Positions 27,363 through 35,485 are shown, numbered from the stretch's first letter. The stretch: DNA of 64,000 bases from Pararhodobacter zhoushanensis (GCF_003990445.1 NZ_REEZ01000009.1:1-64000), one strand, 5' to 3'. The notes: generated by a model from the sequence alone, not told the origin. Program-made: numbers and translations.

Positions 27363-27388
27363 GGGCGCACCGAAAGGTGCGCCCTTTT
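27363..27388 (+). terminator. Rho-independent terminator
   Basis: A perfect 9-bp stem (GGGCGCACC / GGTGCGCCC) with a GAAA tetraloop followed by TTTT. It lies 27 bases after the SYLF gene stop. Confidence 0.9.
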
Positions 27389-27432
27389 CCTATCCGCGAC
27401 AGGGGCGCGGCAAGGTCCCGCAGATTAAATCG

Positions 27433-27444
27433 TTTCCATGGAAA
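27433..27444. promoter_or_regulatory. Palindromic candidate operator upstream of the aromatic lyase gene
   Basis: TTTCCATGGAAA is a perfect 12-bp palindrome, 65 bases before the lyase start, in the region expected to hold its promoter. A regulator is not identified. Confidence 0.35.
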
Positions 27445-27509
27445 ATGCCCATGGACGACCCCTGCCCGCCTGCTAGCCTGCCCGCAAGGTAACGCGAGGG
27501 AGGAACCGC

Positions 27510-29153
27510 ATGATTATCGTAAGTGGCGAAGGGCTGGGGCTGGACGAGATTGTCGCCGTCTCAAAGGGGGCCAAGATTGCCCTGACGACAGACGCCGCCG
27601 TTCTGGGCCGGATCGAGGCGTCACAGGGCCGGATCGAAGCCGCTGTCAACAATGGCGAACAAGTCTATGGCGTGACCACGCTCTATGGCGGCATGGCGGA
27701 TCAGTATGTGCCGGTCGAGCGGATGGTCGAGTTGCAGCATATCGCGCTGTGGCACCACAAGACCGCCACCGGCCCGCGCCTGCCCGCCGAGGATGTGCGC
27801 GCCGCGATGCTGTTGCGCATCAACAGCCTGATGAAGGGCTATTCCGGCGTCCGTCTGGAACTGATCGAGCGCTATGTCACCTTCCTGAACGCCGGGGTGA
27901 CGCCGCACGCGTTCCAGCGCGGTTCCATCGGGGCCTCGGGCGATCTGGTGCCGCTCAGCTATATCGGGGCCTCGGTCATCGGGTTGGACCCGGCGTTTCT
28001 GGTCGACTGGGGCGATGAGGTGCTCGATTGCGTTACCGCGCTCAAGCGGCTGGGGCTGGCGCCGCTGACCCTGCGGCCCAAGGAAGGGCTGGCGATGAAC
28101 AACGGCACCACGGCCTCGACCGGGGTGGCGGCCAATGCGATGGGTCGGGCGACGATGGTGCTCGCGCTGGGGCTGAACGTGCAGGCGCTGCTGGCCGAGG
28201 CGCTGCTCGCCACCAACCAGTCCTTCCACGCCACCATTCAGGCGATCAAGCCGCACGCGGGTCAGGTGTTCATCGGCAAACTGTTCCGCGACCTGCTCGA
28301 CGGCTCGTCGCTGATCCGGTCCGAGGCCGCAGGCGAGCGCGGTCACCGCAGCGGCAAGCTCATTCAGGACCGCTATTCCCTGCGCTGCCTGCCGCAATAC
28401 ACCGGCCCCATCGTCGACATGATGGCCGTCGCCGCCCAGCAGATCACGGTCGAGGCCAACAGCGCCAACGACAACCCGCTGGTCGATCCCGACACGGGCG
28501 AGGTGTACCACACCGGCAACTTCCTCGCGCAATACACCGGCGTCGCCATGGACACGCTGCGCGCGCAACTGGCCATGTTGCTCAAGCATCTGGACGTCCA
28601 GATCGCCATGCTGGTCACGCCCGAGTTCAACAACGGTCTGCCTGCGTCCCTGGTCGGCAATACCGCCCACGGGCTGAACATGGGCCTGAAATCGCTGCAA
28701 CTGACCTGCAACTCGGTCGCACCGCTGGTGCAGTTCTATGGCCGCTCGATGGTGGATCTGTACCCAAGCCACGCCGAGCAGTTCAACCAGAACATCAACT
28801 CTCAGGCGATGAACGCGGCCAATCTGGCGCGGGATTCGGTGGATGCCTGCGAGCATTTCCTCGCCGCTGCGCTGGTCTTTGCCGTGCAAGCGGTCGAGCT
28901 GCGCGCCAATACGGTGCGGCCGGGCTATGACGCGTCGGACATGCTGTCCACGCGCAACCGCGCGGTTTATGCCGCCGCGCGCACGGCCGCTCTGGGCGCA
29001 CCGGATGCCGACAAGCCCTTGCTGTGGAACGACACCGAGGGCTTCATTCAGGACAAGGTCGAGGGCATCCTGACCGACTTGCGCAGCGGAAGCCTGATCC
29101 GCGACGCCCTGACCCCGACGCTGGATGAGGTCAGCGCCTTCCTGAACGGCTGA
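27510..29153 (+). CDS. Aromatic amino acid lyase (PAL/TAL/HAL family, MIO enzyme)
   Basis: A 547-aa ammonia-lyase or aminomutase. The self-forming MIO cofactor comes from Ala142-Ser143-Gly144 (GSIGASGDLVPLSYIGA), and the catalytic Tyr loop is around Tyr53 (EQVYGVTTLYGG). NGTTASTG, QDRYSLRCLPQY and HAEQFNQNINSQ are also present. From memory, overall pattern is closest to cyanobacterial phenylalanine ammonia-lyase. At the substrate-selectivity pair, where PAL has Phe-Leu and TAL His-Leu, this enzyme has His82-His83 (ALWHHKTATG), so substrate is open between Tyr, His-like or other amino acids. No hut genes are adjacent, which argues against histidine degradation. Confidence 0.9.
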   Translation: MIIVSGEGLGLDEIVAVSKGAKIALTTDAAVLGRIEASQGRIEAAVNNGEQVYGVTTLYGGMADQYVPVERMVELQHIALWHHKTATGPRLPAEDVRAAMLLRINSLMKGYSGVRLELIERYVTFLNAGVTPHAFQRGSIGASGDLVPLSYIGASVIGLDPAFLVDWGDEVLDCVTALKRLGLAPLTLRPKEGLAMNNGTTASTGVAANAMGRATMVLALGLNVQALLAEALLATNQSFHATIQAIKPHAGQVFIGKLFRDLLDGSSLIRSEAAGERGHRSGKLIQDRYSLRCLPQYTGPIVDMMAVAAQQITVEANSANDNPLVDPDTGEVYHTGNFLAQYTGVAMDTLRAQLAMLLKHLDVQIAMLVTPEFNNGLPASLVGNTAHGLNMGLKSLQLTCNSVAPLVQFYGRSMVDLYPSHAEQFNQNINSQAMNAANLARDSVDACEHFLAAALVFAVQAVELRANTVRPGYDASDMLSTRNRAVYAAARTAALGAPDADKPLLWNDTEGFIQDKVEGILTDLRSGSLIRDALTPTLDEVSAFLNG

Positions 29154-29227
29154 GACGATTAACCTTGCTTCCGGTGTACCCAGGGCCCAAGCTTTCGCAT
29201 GGGTTGTGGGACCCGGGGGGAAGTACC

Positions 29228-29464
29228 ATGAAATCACTGATCACCGCTTTGGCGGTCGTTGTTGCTTTGGGCGGCAGCGCGGCGGGTGCCGAAACGCCGC
29301 CAACGGCAAATCTGTGGGGCTATCTGGTTGCGCACGGTTCAGGCAGCGTCGCGCAACCGGCATCATGCTGCCGGGTGTGCCGCACGGGCTATGCCTGCGG
29401 AAACTCCTGCATCAGCCGTTCATATCGCTGCCATCAGCCGCGCGGTTGCGCCTGCGACGGCTGA
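29228..29464 (+). CDS. Secreted cysteine-rich miniprotein
   Basis: A 78-aa precursor with a Sec signal peptide (MKSLITALAVVVALGGSAAG, cleaved near AAGAE). The mature C-terminal 32 residues hold eight cysteines in the pattern CCxxC, GYACGNSC, CHQPRGCAC. Such spacing suggests either disulfide knots or metal binding in the periplasm. I recall similar short C-x2-C, CG-x2-C, GCAC proteins in proteobacteria without assigned function. GGGGGGAAG provides the ribosome binding site. It sits between the aromatic lyase and the YeeE transporter gene, converging with the latter. Confidence 0.8.
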   Translation: MKSLITALAVVVALGGSAAGAETPPTANLWGYLVAHGSGSVAQPASCCRVCRTGYACGNSCISRSYRCHQPRGCACDG

Positions 29465-29465
29465 G

Positions 29466-30509
29466 TTACTCTGCCGCCACACCGATCAACCGGCGCAATC
29501 CGACCAATGCGCCTGCCGCAATGGCGGCCAGCGTCACCGGGGCGGACCATGCCAGCGTGGCAAAGGCGCTGACGCCCTGCCCGACCGAGCAGCCCAGAGC
29601 GATCACCCCGCCAATGCCCATCAGTGCCGCGCCGCCGACCTGACGGCCCAGCTCGCGCGGGTCTTCGCAGGCTTCCCAGCGGAACATCCCGCGCCAGAGC
29701 GATCCGGCCAGCGCACCGGCCATGACACCCAGCACTGATCCCACAGAAAAGTTGATACCCCCAGCGGTCGAGGTCATCAGGAACACGATGGTTCGGCCTA
29801 CGGGCGCGGTAAAGGACAGCCCCTCAACCCCGATCTCGCCGAAGCTTTCGTGGTTAACCCAACTGGTGCCCCAAAGCGCAAACACCACCGCCAGCCCCGC
29901 CACGACGCCCCACGCGATCTCACCCGGCGCGCGGCGCAGGGGACCATAGGCCAGCGCCCAGATCAGAAACCCAGCCGCGATGATCAGCGCGGTTGCCAGT
30001 GGCGGCAGGCCGATCAACGCCTCAAGCGTGGCGGTGATGCCCTGCGGCTCGCGGGCCGGTTCCTGCGCGAACAGCGCCACGCGCAGCGGTGCCAGAGGGC
30101 CGGACAGGGTGATGAAGCCGAACACGCCCATCACCACCACCACGACCAGCGAACGCAGATCGCCGCCGCCAAACCGCACCAGAGCGCCAAAACCGCAGTT
30201 CCCAGCCAATGCCATGCCATAGCCAAAGATCAGCCCGCCCGCGACCGAGGCCAGCGGGTTCCAGACGATCTGATGGTAAAACGTCTCGCTCAGCGTGATC
30301 TGTCCCAGCGCGACGCCGACAAACGTGCCAACAATCGCCACCGCCAGCACAATCCCCCACAGGCGCAACCGCCGCTGGTCGCCGCCATAGGCGGCGGATT
30401 CCAGGGCGCCGAGCGTGCAGAAATTGCCCAACCGGGCCGACAGCCCCAGCACCACGCCCGCGATCAGGCCGACCAGCGCGGCCATCACACCATAGGAAAT
30501 GCCATCCAT
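29466..30509 (-). CDS. YeeE/YedE (TsuA-like) sulfur-compound transporter
   Basis: A 347-aa inner-membrane protein with many hydrophobic segments. It has the paired Cys/Gly-rich motifs of the YeeE/TsuA thiosulfate-uptake family: ARLGNFCTLGALESAAYGG, MALAGNCGFGALVRFGGGD and GIGGVIALGCSVGQGVSA. Conserved Cys residues in these motifs are thought to relay thiosulfate through the membrane. It is divergent from the exported metallo-beta-lactamase-fold gene and adjacent to the sox locus, so import of thiosulfate or another sulfur species is likely. Confidence 0.88.
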   Translation of the reverse strand: MDGISYGVMAALVGLIAGVVLGLSARLGNFCTLGALESAAYGGDQRRLRLWGIVLAVAIVGTFVGVALGQITLSETFYHQIVWNPLASVAGGLIFGYGMALAGNCGFGALVRFGGGDLRSLVVVVVMGVFGFITLSGPLAPLRVALFAQEPAREPQGITATLEALIGLPPLATALIIAAGFLIWALAYGPLRRAPGEIAWGVVAGLAVVFALWGTSWVNHESFGEIGVEGLSFTAPVGRTIVFLMTSTAGGINFSVGSVLGVMAGALAGSLWRGMFRWEACEDPRELGRQVGGAALMGIGGVIALGCSVGQGVSAFATLAWSAPVTLAAIAAGALVGLRRLIGVAAE

Positions 30510-30574
30510 CTTTGCCTCTGGTTTGCTGAAAATTCAGGCGGTGGGTAAACTCGGCCCAGACTCCGGTTTTGCCC

Positions 30575-30585
30575 TGCAAATTGCA
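30575..30585. promoter_or_regulatory. Candidate SoxR-type operator between the YeeE and MBL genes
   Basis: TGCAAATTGCA is a symmetric site (TGCAA and TTGCA around one base) in the divergent promoter region. Its half-sites resemble the TATTGC/GCAATA sites upstream of soxT and soxX. Assignment to SoxR is inference. Confidence 0.3.
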
Positions 30586-30743
30586 AGCGCGGATTGGCTG
30601 GCGGTCAAAGCGTCGCGGCGGTGGGGTCTTTGCTTTTCCGGCACGACCGCTTAAATATGGTGAAGGCCACGGCGTGTTCTCCCACCGCTCGGGCCTGCCA
30701 CACAGACCCGCCGCTCGGCGGGCTACAGACCATGGGAGCCATC

Positions 30744-31655
30744 ATGACCATCACCAGACGAGCCTTCACCCTTGGCGCAACCGCTTTGACCGCGGGCGGC
30801 CTGCTGACACGCCGCGCCCGCGCGCAGGCCACGACCGAATTCGGCGCAATGCGGGTCGAGATGTTGTCCGACGGCAATCTGTCCCTGCCGCGCGATTTCA
30901 CGCTGGGCACGATGCCGCAGCCCGAAGCCGACACGATCCTTGCCCGCTACGGCCTTGGCGACGGGCCGCTGACCCCGCCCTGCAATGTGACGCTGCTGCG
31001 TCATGAAGACCGGGTTATCCTGTTCGACATCGGCGCCGGCCCTGATTTCCAGCCGAGCGCGGGGATGTTGCCCGATACGCTCGACGCCGCCGGGATTTCG
31101 CCGGACGAGATCACCCATCTGGTCATCACCCACGGCCACCCCGATCATATCTGGGGTCTGCTGGATGATTTTGATGAGCCCTACCTGCCCAACGCGCAGA
31201 TCCTGATGGGCCGCGCTGAATTTGACTACTGGATGGATGACAACACCGTCTCGACCATCGATTCGGGGCGTCAGACTTTTGCCGTGGGCGCGCAGCGGCG
31301 ACTCGCGACGGTGGCAGATCTGGTGACCTTCTTCGAGGACGGACAAGAGATCCTGCCGGGCATCGCCGCCCGCGCCACCTATGGTCACACGCCGGGCCAC
31401 ATGGCGTTCGAGCTGCGCGACGGGTCGGACAGCCTGATGGTCGTCGGCGATTCGCTGGGCAATCATCATGTGGCGTTCGAGCGGCCCGAGTGGGACTCGG
31501 GCTCGGATCAGGATGCGCCGACGGCGGCGGCGACGCGGGTGCGGCTGCTGGATCAGCTGGCGCAATCGCAGATGCTGATCGCCGGTTTCCATCTGCCCGG
31601 CGGTCTGGGCCGGGTCGAGCGCGCCGACAGCGGTTATCGTTTCGTGCCCGCGTAA
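30744..31655 (+). CDS. Tat-exported metallo-beta-lactamase-fold hydrolase (SoxH-like)
   Basis: A 303-aa protein with a twin-arginine signal (MTITRRAFTLGATALTAGG, then RRARAQ). The metal-binding motif THGHPDHIWG (HxHxDH), GHTPGHMAFEL and VGDSLGNHHV are the MBL-fold signatures. It resembles the SoxH-type hydrolases that accompany some sox clusters, where their role is unclear. GGGAG precedes the chosen ATG. The gene converges with soxT, two bases apart, and is divergent from a YeeE transporter. Confidence 0.85.
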   Translation: MTITRRAFTLGATALTAGGLLTRRARAQATTEFGAMRVEMLSDGNLSLPRDFTLGTMPQPEADTILARYGLGDGPLTPPCNVTLLRHEDRVILFDIGAGPDFQPSAGMLPDTLDAAGISPDEITHLVITHGHPDHIWGLLDDFDEPYLPNAQILMGRAEFDYWMDDNTVSTIDSGRQTFAVGAQRRLATVADLVTFFEDGQEILPGIAARATYGHTPGHMAFELRDGSDSLMVVGDSLGNHHVAFERPEWDSGSDQDAPTAAATRVRLLDQLAQSQMLIAGFHLPGGLGRVERADSGYRFVPA

Positions 31656-31657
31656 GG

Positions 31658-32737
31658 CTACGCCGATAGCGCCGGGGCGCTGCGCTGATCGACCAGCAGG
31701 TCGGTCAGCATCGCCCCGATCCACATGCACAGCAGCGCCAGCCACGCCGTCGCAGCAAAGATCGAGCCGCCGGTGACGCCCGCGCCAATGGCGCAGCCCC
31801 CGGCCAGCATACCGCCGAAGCCCATCAGCACCGCCCCCGCCATCGAGCGGCGCATGCTGCGTTCGCCCTCGAACCCCTGAAAGTGGAACTCTCCGGCAAA
31901 GAGCGACGCCAGAAACGCGCCAAGGAACACGCCGGGCACCAGTCCGATATCGAAATTGAGCACCGGGCTTGATTCCAGAAAGAACATCAACGTGTTGGCG
32001 GACGGCCCGGTAAACGTAGCAGAGGTCACATTGACCGGCTCCCACGCCGTTTGCGCCAGTGTCCAGGTGCTCACCCATCCCACCGCCACGGCAAACCCGA
32101 CGCCCGAGGCAAAGACCAGCACCCGCGCGCCAATCCGCGCGCGCAGCGCCACGATCAGCGCCACCGCCGCCAGTCCCAGCCCGAGCAGCAGCCCGGTGAC
32201 ATCCGGCAATCCCAGCATCGTCAGCAGGTTCAGGTTGCGCCCGTTCGGCGTGACCCAAAGCGCCGCCAGCCCGTTGCGCAAGGGGGCCAGCCAGCCGTGC
32301 AGGCTCATCTGCGCGACCACGGCAAAGATCAACCCGGACACCACGCTGCGCAGGTTGCCCGTCGCAGCGAGCACCAGCAGACGGCCCGAGCAGCCGCGCG
32401 CCATCACCATACCCACCCCGAACATCAGCCCGCCGAGGATCGCGCCGGACCATGAGCCCGCGACCGACATCATCCGCGCGTCCTGCGCGTCGAACAGTCC
32501 CAAAAACTGCGCCAATTGCACCCAGACAACGGCAGTCGAGAAGGTCAGCAGCCACACCGCCACCCTGCCGCCGATGATCCCGCGCGCGAACTCGACCGTC
32601 GCGGCACGCAGGCAAAAGGACGAGCGTTGCGCGGCGACGCCAAAGATCGTGCCGGTCAGCAGACCGAGCAGCGCCCCGGCGACGGGCTCGCCCACGGCTT
32701 CCACAAACACGGTGAACAGATCCAGCAGCCAGTCCAT
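31658..32737 (-). CDS. soxT: SoxT-like YeeE/YedE family transporter
   Basis: A 359-aa polytopic membrane protein of the YeeE/YedE family (AAQRSSFCLRAATVEFARG, MVMARGCSGRLLVLAATGN, LAGGCAIGAGVTGGS). Position directly downstream of soxR in the order soxS-soxR-soxT matches SoxT of other sulfur oxidisers, where it is implicated in sulfur-compound transport or in signalling the inducer to SoxR. It has an AGGAGGG ribosome binding site and a separate inverted-repeat site upstream. The soxT name rests on context and family. Confidence 0.8.
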   Translation of the reverse strand: MDWLLDLFTVFVEAVGEPVAGALLGLLTGTIFGVAAQRSSFCLRAATVEFARGIIGGRVAVWLLTFSTAVVWVQLAQFLGLFDAQDARMMSVAGSWSGAILGGLMFGVGMVMARGCSGRLLVLAATGNLRSVVSGLIFAVVAQMSLHGWLAPLRNGLAALWVTPNGRNLNLLTMLGLPDVTGLLLGLGLAAVALIVALRARIGARVLVFASGVGFAVAVGWVSTWTLAQTAWEPVNVTSATFTGPSANTLMFFLESSPVLNFDIGLVPGVFLGAFLASLFAGEFHFQGFEGERSMRRSMAGAVLMGFGGMLAGGCAIGAGVTGGSIFAATAWLALLCMWIGAMLTDLLVDQRSAPALSA

Positions 32738-32755
32738 CGACAGCCCTCCTCAGCC

Positions 32756-32772
32756 TATTGCACAGGGCAATA
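32756..32772 (-). promoter_or_regulatory. Inverted repeat upstream of soxT (candidate SoxR operator)
   Basis: A perfect 6-5-6 inverted repeat, TATTGC / ACAGG / GCAATA, lies 18 bases upstream of the soxT start in the soxR-soxT gap. TATTGC recurs at the soxX promoter. ArsR-family repressors bind such AT-rich dyads; binding by SoxR is inferred. Confidence 0.45.
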
Positions 32773-32817
32773 TGCGGGAAACCGAATATGGACCTTGATT
32801 CAGATCACGCTTTTGCC

Positions 32818-33219
32818 TTAGCGGCGAAACAGCCGGTGGATCATCTCGACCATCTCGCGCACACGGTTATCGGCCAGCGAATAGATGATCTGGTTGCCGT
32901 CACGCCGCGTGGTGACCAGCTTTTCATGCCGCAGCCGGGCAAGCTGCTGGCTGACGGCGGCCTGGCGCGACATGATCAGTTGCTCCAGTTCGGTGACCGT
33001 GTGGTCGCGCTCGCACAGATGATAGAGCATCATCAGGCGGCCATCATGGCCCAGAGCCTTGAGAAAATCGGCGGCAGCGCGGGCCTCGATGGCAAGTGCT
33101 TCGGGCGGGATCGACGACGCGTCGCAACTGCGGTCGCGCATCACCGGCGCGCGCGTCACTGCCTGCCGCTCCGGGTTCGGATCGACTGACCGGTCGGCGT
33201 TTTGCCCGTCTGGCGCCAT
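32818..33219 (-). CDS. soxR: ArsR-family repressor SoxR
   Basis: A 133-aa winged-helix regulator. The DNA-binding helix region is VTELEQLIMSRQAAVSQQLA, followed by the wing LVTTRRDGNQIIYSL. Known SoxR proteins repress sox genes until a sulfur inducer is present. Two cysteines are seen, Cys32 and Cys69 (YHLCERDHTVTELE). The second helix-5 cysteine of persulfide sensors such as BigR/SqrR is not seen. ATG is chosen over a GTG six bases upstream, with GGAG at good spacing. It lies in a leftward unit with soxS and soxT. Confidence 0.92.
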   Translation of the reverse strand: MAPDGQNADRSVDPNPERQAVTRAPVMRDRSCDASSIPPEALAIEARAAADFLKALGHDGRLMMLYHLCERDHTVTELEQLIMSRQAAVSQQLARLRHEKLVTTRRDGNQIIYSLADNRVREMVEMIHRLFRR

Positions 33220-33352
33220 GCGCACTCCACCCTGCTTCGCACTCCGACGAAACAGCCCCTGCTTCTATCGCAGAACCCTACCACGCGGCGCCGAGCGAAT
33301 CGAGCACCCATGCGGGTTTTGCATCAAGGGTGTGACACCACGTCCCGCGCGC

Positions 33353-33745
33353 TTAACCGGTGGTGTCAGCCAGCGCGTTGTCGATCATCTGATCGAGATA
33401 GGGCCAGAAGAAATCCTGCCCGGGAAAGCCGATCAACCGGTCAACCTCGGTCCCCGAGGCATCAAGCAGGATAAAGGTCGGCGTCACGAAGGGGCGCGAG
33501 GTCAGCGTGACCCCCTCAGGCAGCGGGCCGCGCAGATCGGCACGGATCAGGGGGGCGATCTGTGCTTCGGGCGAGGCCTCATAGGCTGGGGCGACGTCAC
33601 GGTTGAAGGCGGCGCAGATATAGCAGCCGACCTGCTCGATCATCAGCAGGCGCAGCTCCTGGGCCGAGGCCGCGCTGACCGACAGCAGCGACAGGGCAAG
33701 CGCGCCAATGCCGCCAATAACCGCCGTGCGAAATCCATGTGCCAT
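33353..33745 (-). CDS. soxS: Periplasmic thioredoxin SoxS
   Basis: A 130-aa protein with a Sec signal peptide (cleaved near ASAQE) and a thioredoxin-like active site Cys41-Tyr-Ile-Cys44 (QVGCYICAAFNRD), with cis-Pro region RPFVTPTFILLD. In Paracoccus SoxS keeps SoxY in its active state by reducing inactive disulfides. It is divergent from soxV, with 186 bases between them, and followed by soxR. Confidence 0.92.
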   Translation of the reverse strand: MAHGFRTAVIGGIGALALSLLSVSAASAQELRLLMIEQVGCYICAAFNRDVAPAYEASPEAQIAPLIRADLRGPLPEGVTLTSRPFVTPTFILLDASGTEVDRLIGFPGQDFFWPYLDQMIDNALADTTG

Positions 33746-33931
33746 CGTCGTTTTCCCTTGCGGCCTGTCAGGCTCGATCTGTCGTCAGCTTACGCAGGAT
33801 TCAACCCCAAGGGTACGAAAACCCGATTGACGACAACTGAGATACATATGAAGATTGTAATGTTTTCGATCCCCGCAAACAAGACCCGCCTTCGGGTTGG
33901 TTTGACGGGTACGCCAGGGAGGGCGTCATCT

Positions 33932-34669
33932 ATGCTGGATATCACGTTCGGCGGGGCCGCGTTGGCGGGCATCCTGTCGTTCCTCTCACCGTGCATCCTG
34001 CCGATGGTGCCGTTTTACCTGTGCTACATGGCCGGTTTGTCGATGGCCGAACTGCGCTCGGACCAAGGGCTTGCACCGGGTGCGCAGCGGCGGCTGGTGC
34101 TGTCGTCCATCGCGTTCTCGTTCGGGGTGACCACGATCTTCATGCTGCTGGGCCTTGGTGCCACGGCGCTGGGGCAAGCCTTTATCCAGTGGCAAGACAC
34201 GCTGCGCTGGATCGCGGCCGCCGTCCTGCTTGTGTTCGGCCTGCATTTTCTGGGCGTTATCAAGATTTCGATCCTCTACCGTCAGGCGCGAATCGAAAAC
34301 GCCGGCTCGCCCAAATCGGTGATCGGCAGCTATGTGATGGGTCTGGCCTTTGGCTTTGGCTGGACGCCCTGTGTCGGCCCGGCGCTGGCGGCGATTCTGA
34401 TGATCGCCTCGGGCATGGGTGACCTGACGCGCGGCACAGCGCTGTTGGCGGTCTACGGGCTGGCGATGACCCTGCCCTTCGTGATTGCGGCGCTCTTTGC
34501 GCGGCCGTTCCTGAACTGGGTCGCCCGGCACCGCGACAAGCTGCAGTACGTCGAGAAAGTCATGGGCGCGATGCTGATCGTCTTTGCGGTCCTGATCGCG
34601 ACCAATACACTGAACTATATTGCCCAATGGATGATCGAGACCATGCCCTGGCTGGCCACGATCGGTTGA
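33932..34669 (+). CDS. soxV: CcdA-like electron carrier SoxV
   Basis: A 245-aa inner-membrane protein with about six segments and the two redox cysteines of CcdA/DsbD membrane domains: Cys21 (LSFLSPCILPMVPF) and Cys147 (FGFGWTPCVGPAL). It passes electrons from cytosolic thioredoxin to periplasmic SoxW. The ATG follows GGGAGGG and gives the family's normal length; an in-frame ATG 84 bases earlier lacks a ribosome binding site. The region before it has ATACATATGAAG, an AT-rich patch where regulator binding is expected. Confidence 0.94.
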   Translation: MLDITFGGAALAGILSFLSPCILPMVPFYLCYMAGLSMAELRSDQGLAPGAQRRLVLSSIAFSFGVTTIFMLLGLGATALGQAFIQWQDTLRWIAAAVLLVFGLHFLGVIKISILYRQARIENAGSPKSVIGSYVMGLAFGFGWTPCVGPALAAILMIASGMGDLTRGTALLAVYGLAMTLPFVIAALFARPFLNWVARHRDKLQYVEKVMGAMLIVFAVLIATNTLNYIAQWMIETMPWLATIG

Positions 34670-34684
34670 GATCTGGAGGTTCCG

Positions 34685-35275
34685 ATGATTGCCACCCGCC
34701 GCACGCTGCTGACCGGCCTTGCCCTGACGCTGGCCGCCCCTGCCCTGATCCGCCCTGCCCGCGCCGACGAGCCCGTGCCGCCCTTGGGCGAGGATGGCCT
34801 GCACAAACCCGACTGGATCGTCGAGACCTTCCGCGACATGCGCGATGACCTTGAGGAAGCGCGCGCCAATGGCAAGCGGCTGCTGATCATGGTCGAACAG
34901 CGTGGCTGCATTTATTGCACCCGCATGCACGAGCATGTCTTTACCGATGACGCCCTCGCGCGCACCCTGCGTGAGGATTACATGGTCGTGCAGATGAACC
35001 TGTTCGGCGATATCCCCGTCACCGATTTCGACGGCGAGGAACTGGGCGAACGTGACATGATGCGCCGCTGGGGCGTGGTGTTCACGCCGACCATGCTGTT
35101 CATGCCCGAAGAGGTGCCTGAGTCGGGCACGGCGGCGCAGAATGCGGTGATGATGATGCCGGGCGCGTTTGAGCGCGGAACGACCGGGCTTATGCTGCGC
35201 TGGGTTCTCGAGCGTGGCTATGAGGGCGACGAGCATTTCCAGCACTACGTCGCCCGGATGCTGAACGAAGGTTAA
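34685..35275 (+). CDS. soxW: Periplasmic thioredoxin SoxW
   Basis: A 196-aa exported thioredoxin with a signal peptide carrying two arginines (MIATRRTLLTGLALTLAAPA). The active site is Cys75-Ile-Tyr-Cys78 (QRGCIYCTRMHEHVF), with cis-Pro in GVVFTPTMLFM. It takes electrons from SoxV. It starts 16 bases after soxV and is separated from soxX by a 210-base structured region. Confidence 0.93.
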   Translation: MIATRRTLLTGLALTLAAPALIRPARADEPVPPLGEDGLHKPDWIVETFRDMRDDLEEARANGKRLLIMVEQRGCIYCTRMHEHVFTDDALARTLREDYMVVQMNLFGDIPVTDFDGEELGERDMMRRWGVVFTPTMLFMPEEVPESGTAAQNAVMMMPGAFERGTTGLMLRWVLERGYEGDEHFQHYVARMLNEG

Positions 35276-35317
35276 CCTTGACCGGGGACGTGGCGAAAGC
35301 CATTGTTTTACGAAGGT

Positions 35318-35368
35318 TTGCGGCCACTGGCTGACCGCCCCGGAAAACGGGGACCGATGCGGCCGCAA
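35318..35368. promoter_or_regulatory. Nested inverted repeat in the soxW-soxX gap
   Basis: Outer 8-bp arms TTGCGGCC (35318-35325) and GGCCGCAA (35361-35368) enclose an inner 5-bp hairpin CCCCG/CGGGG with a GAAAA loop (35338-35352). This could end part of soxVW transcription or protect the 3' end of the message. Confidence 0.5.
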
Positions 35369-35375
35369 GCTATAT

Positions 35376-35425
35376 GCAAATAAATGAATTTTCTATTGCT
35401 CACCCGGCCCCGCATCGACTATCAT
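35376..35425 (+). promoter_or_regulatory. soxX promoter with candidate operator
   Basis: TTGCTC, an 18-base spacer and TATCAT form a plausible sigma-70 promoter about 60 bases upstream of soxX. The -35 box overlaps TATTGC (35394-35399), which is paired with GCAAAT (35376-35381) across an AT-rich stretch. In Paracoccus, SoxR binds the equivalent soxW-soxX region. Confidence 0.5.
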
Positions 35426-35485
35426 GCCTTTGTGATGCGTTTGGGAGAGCGCAAACCCATCTGCTGAATGTCAGGGAGGACATCC

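Noticed and set aside
27510..29153. Histidine ammonia-lyase (hutH) label
   Set aside because: The sequence is PAL-like around the MIO loop (ASGDLVPLSYI rather than the usual HutH ASGDLAPLAH) and no hutU, hutI or hutG lies nearby.
29466..32737. Horizontal transfer of the sulfur locus
   Set aside because: By eye, GC content and codon use match the surroundings, and no integrase, tRNA or insertion sequence flanks it.
33848..33931. A 28-residue N-terminal extension of SoxV
   Set aside because: The upstream ATG lacks a ribosome binding site, and the downstream ATG has GGGAGGG and gives the normal SoxV length.
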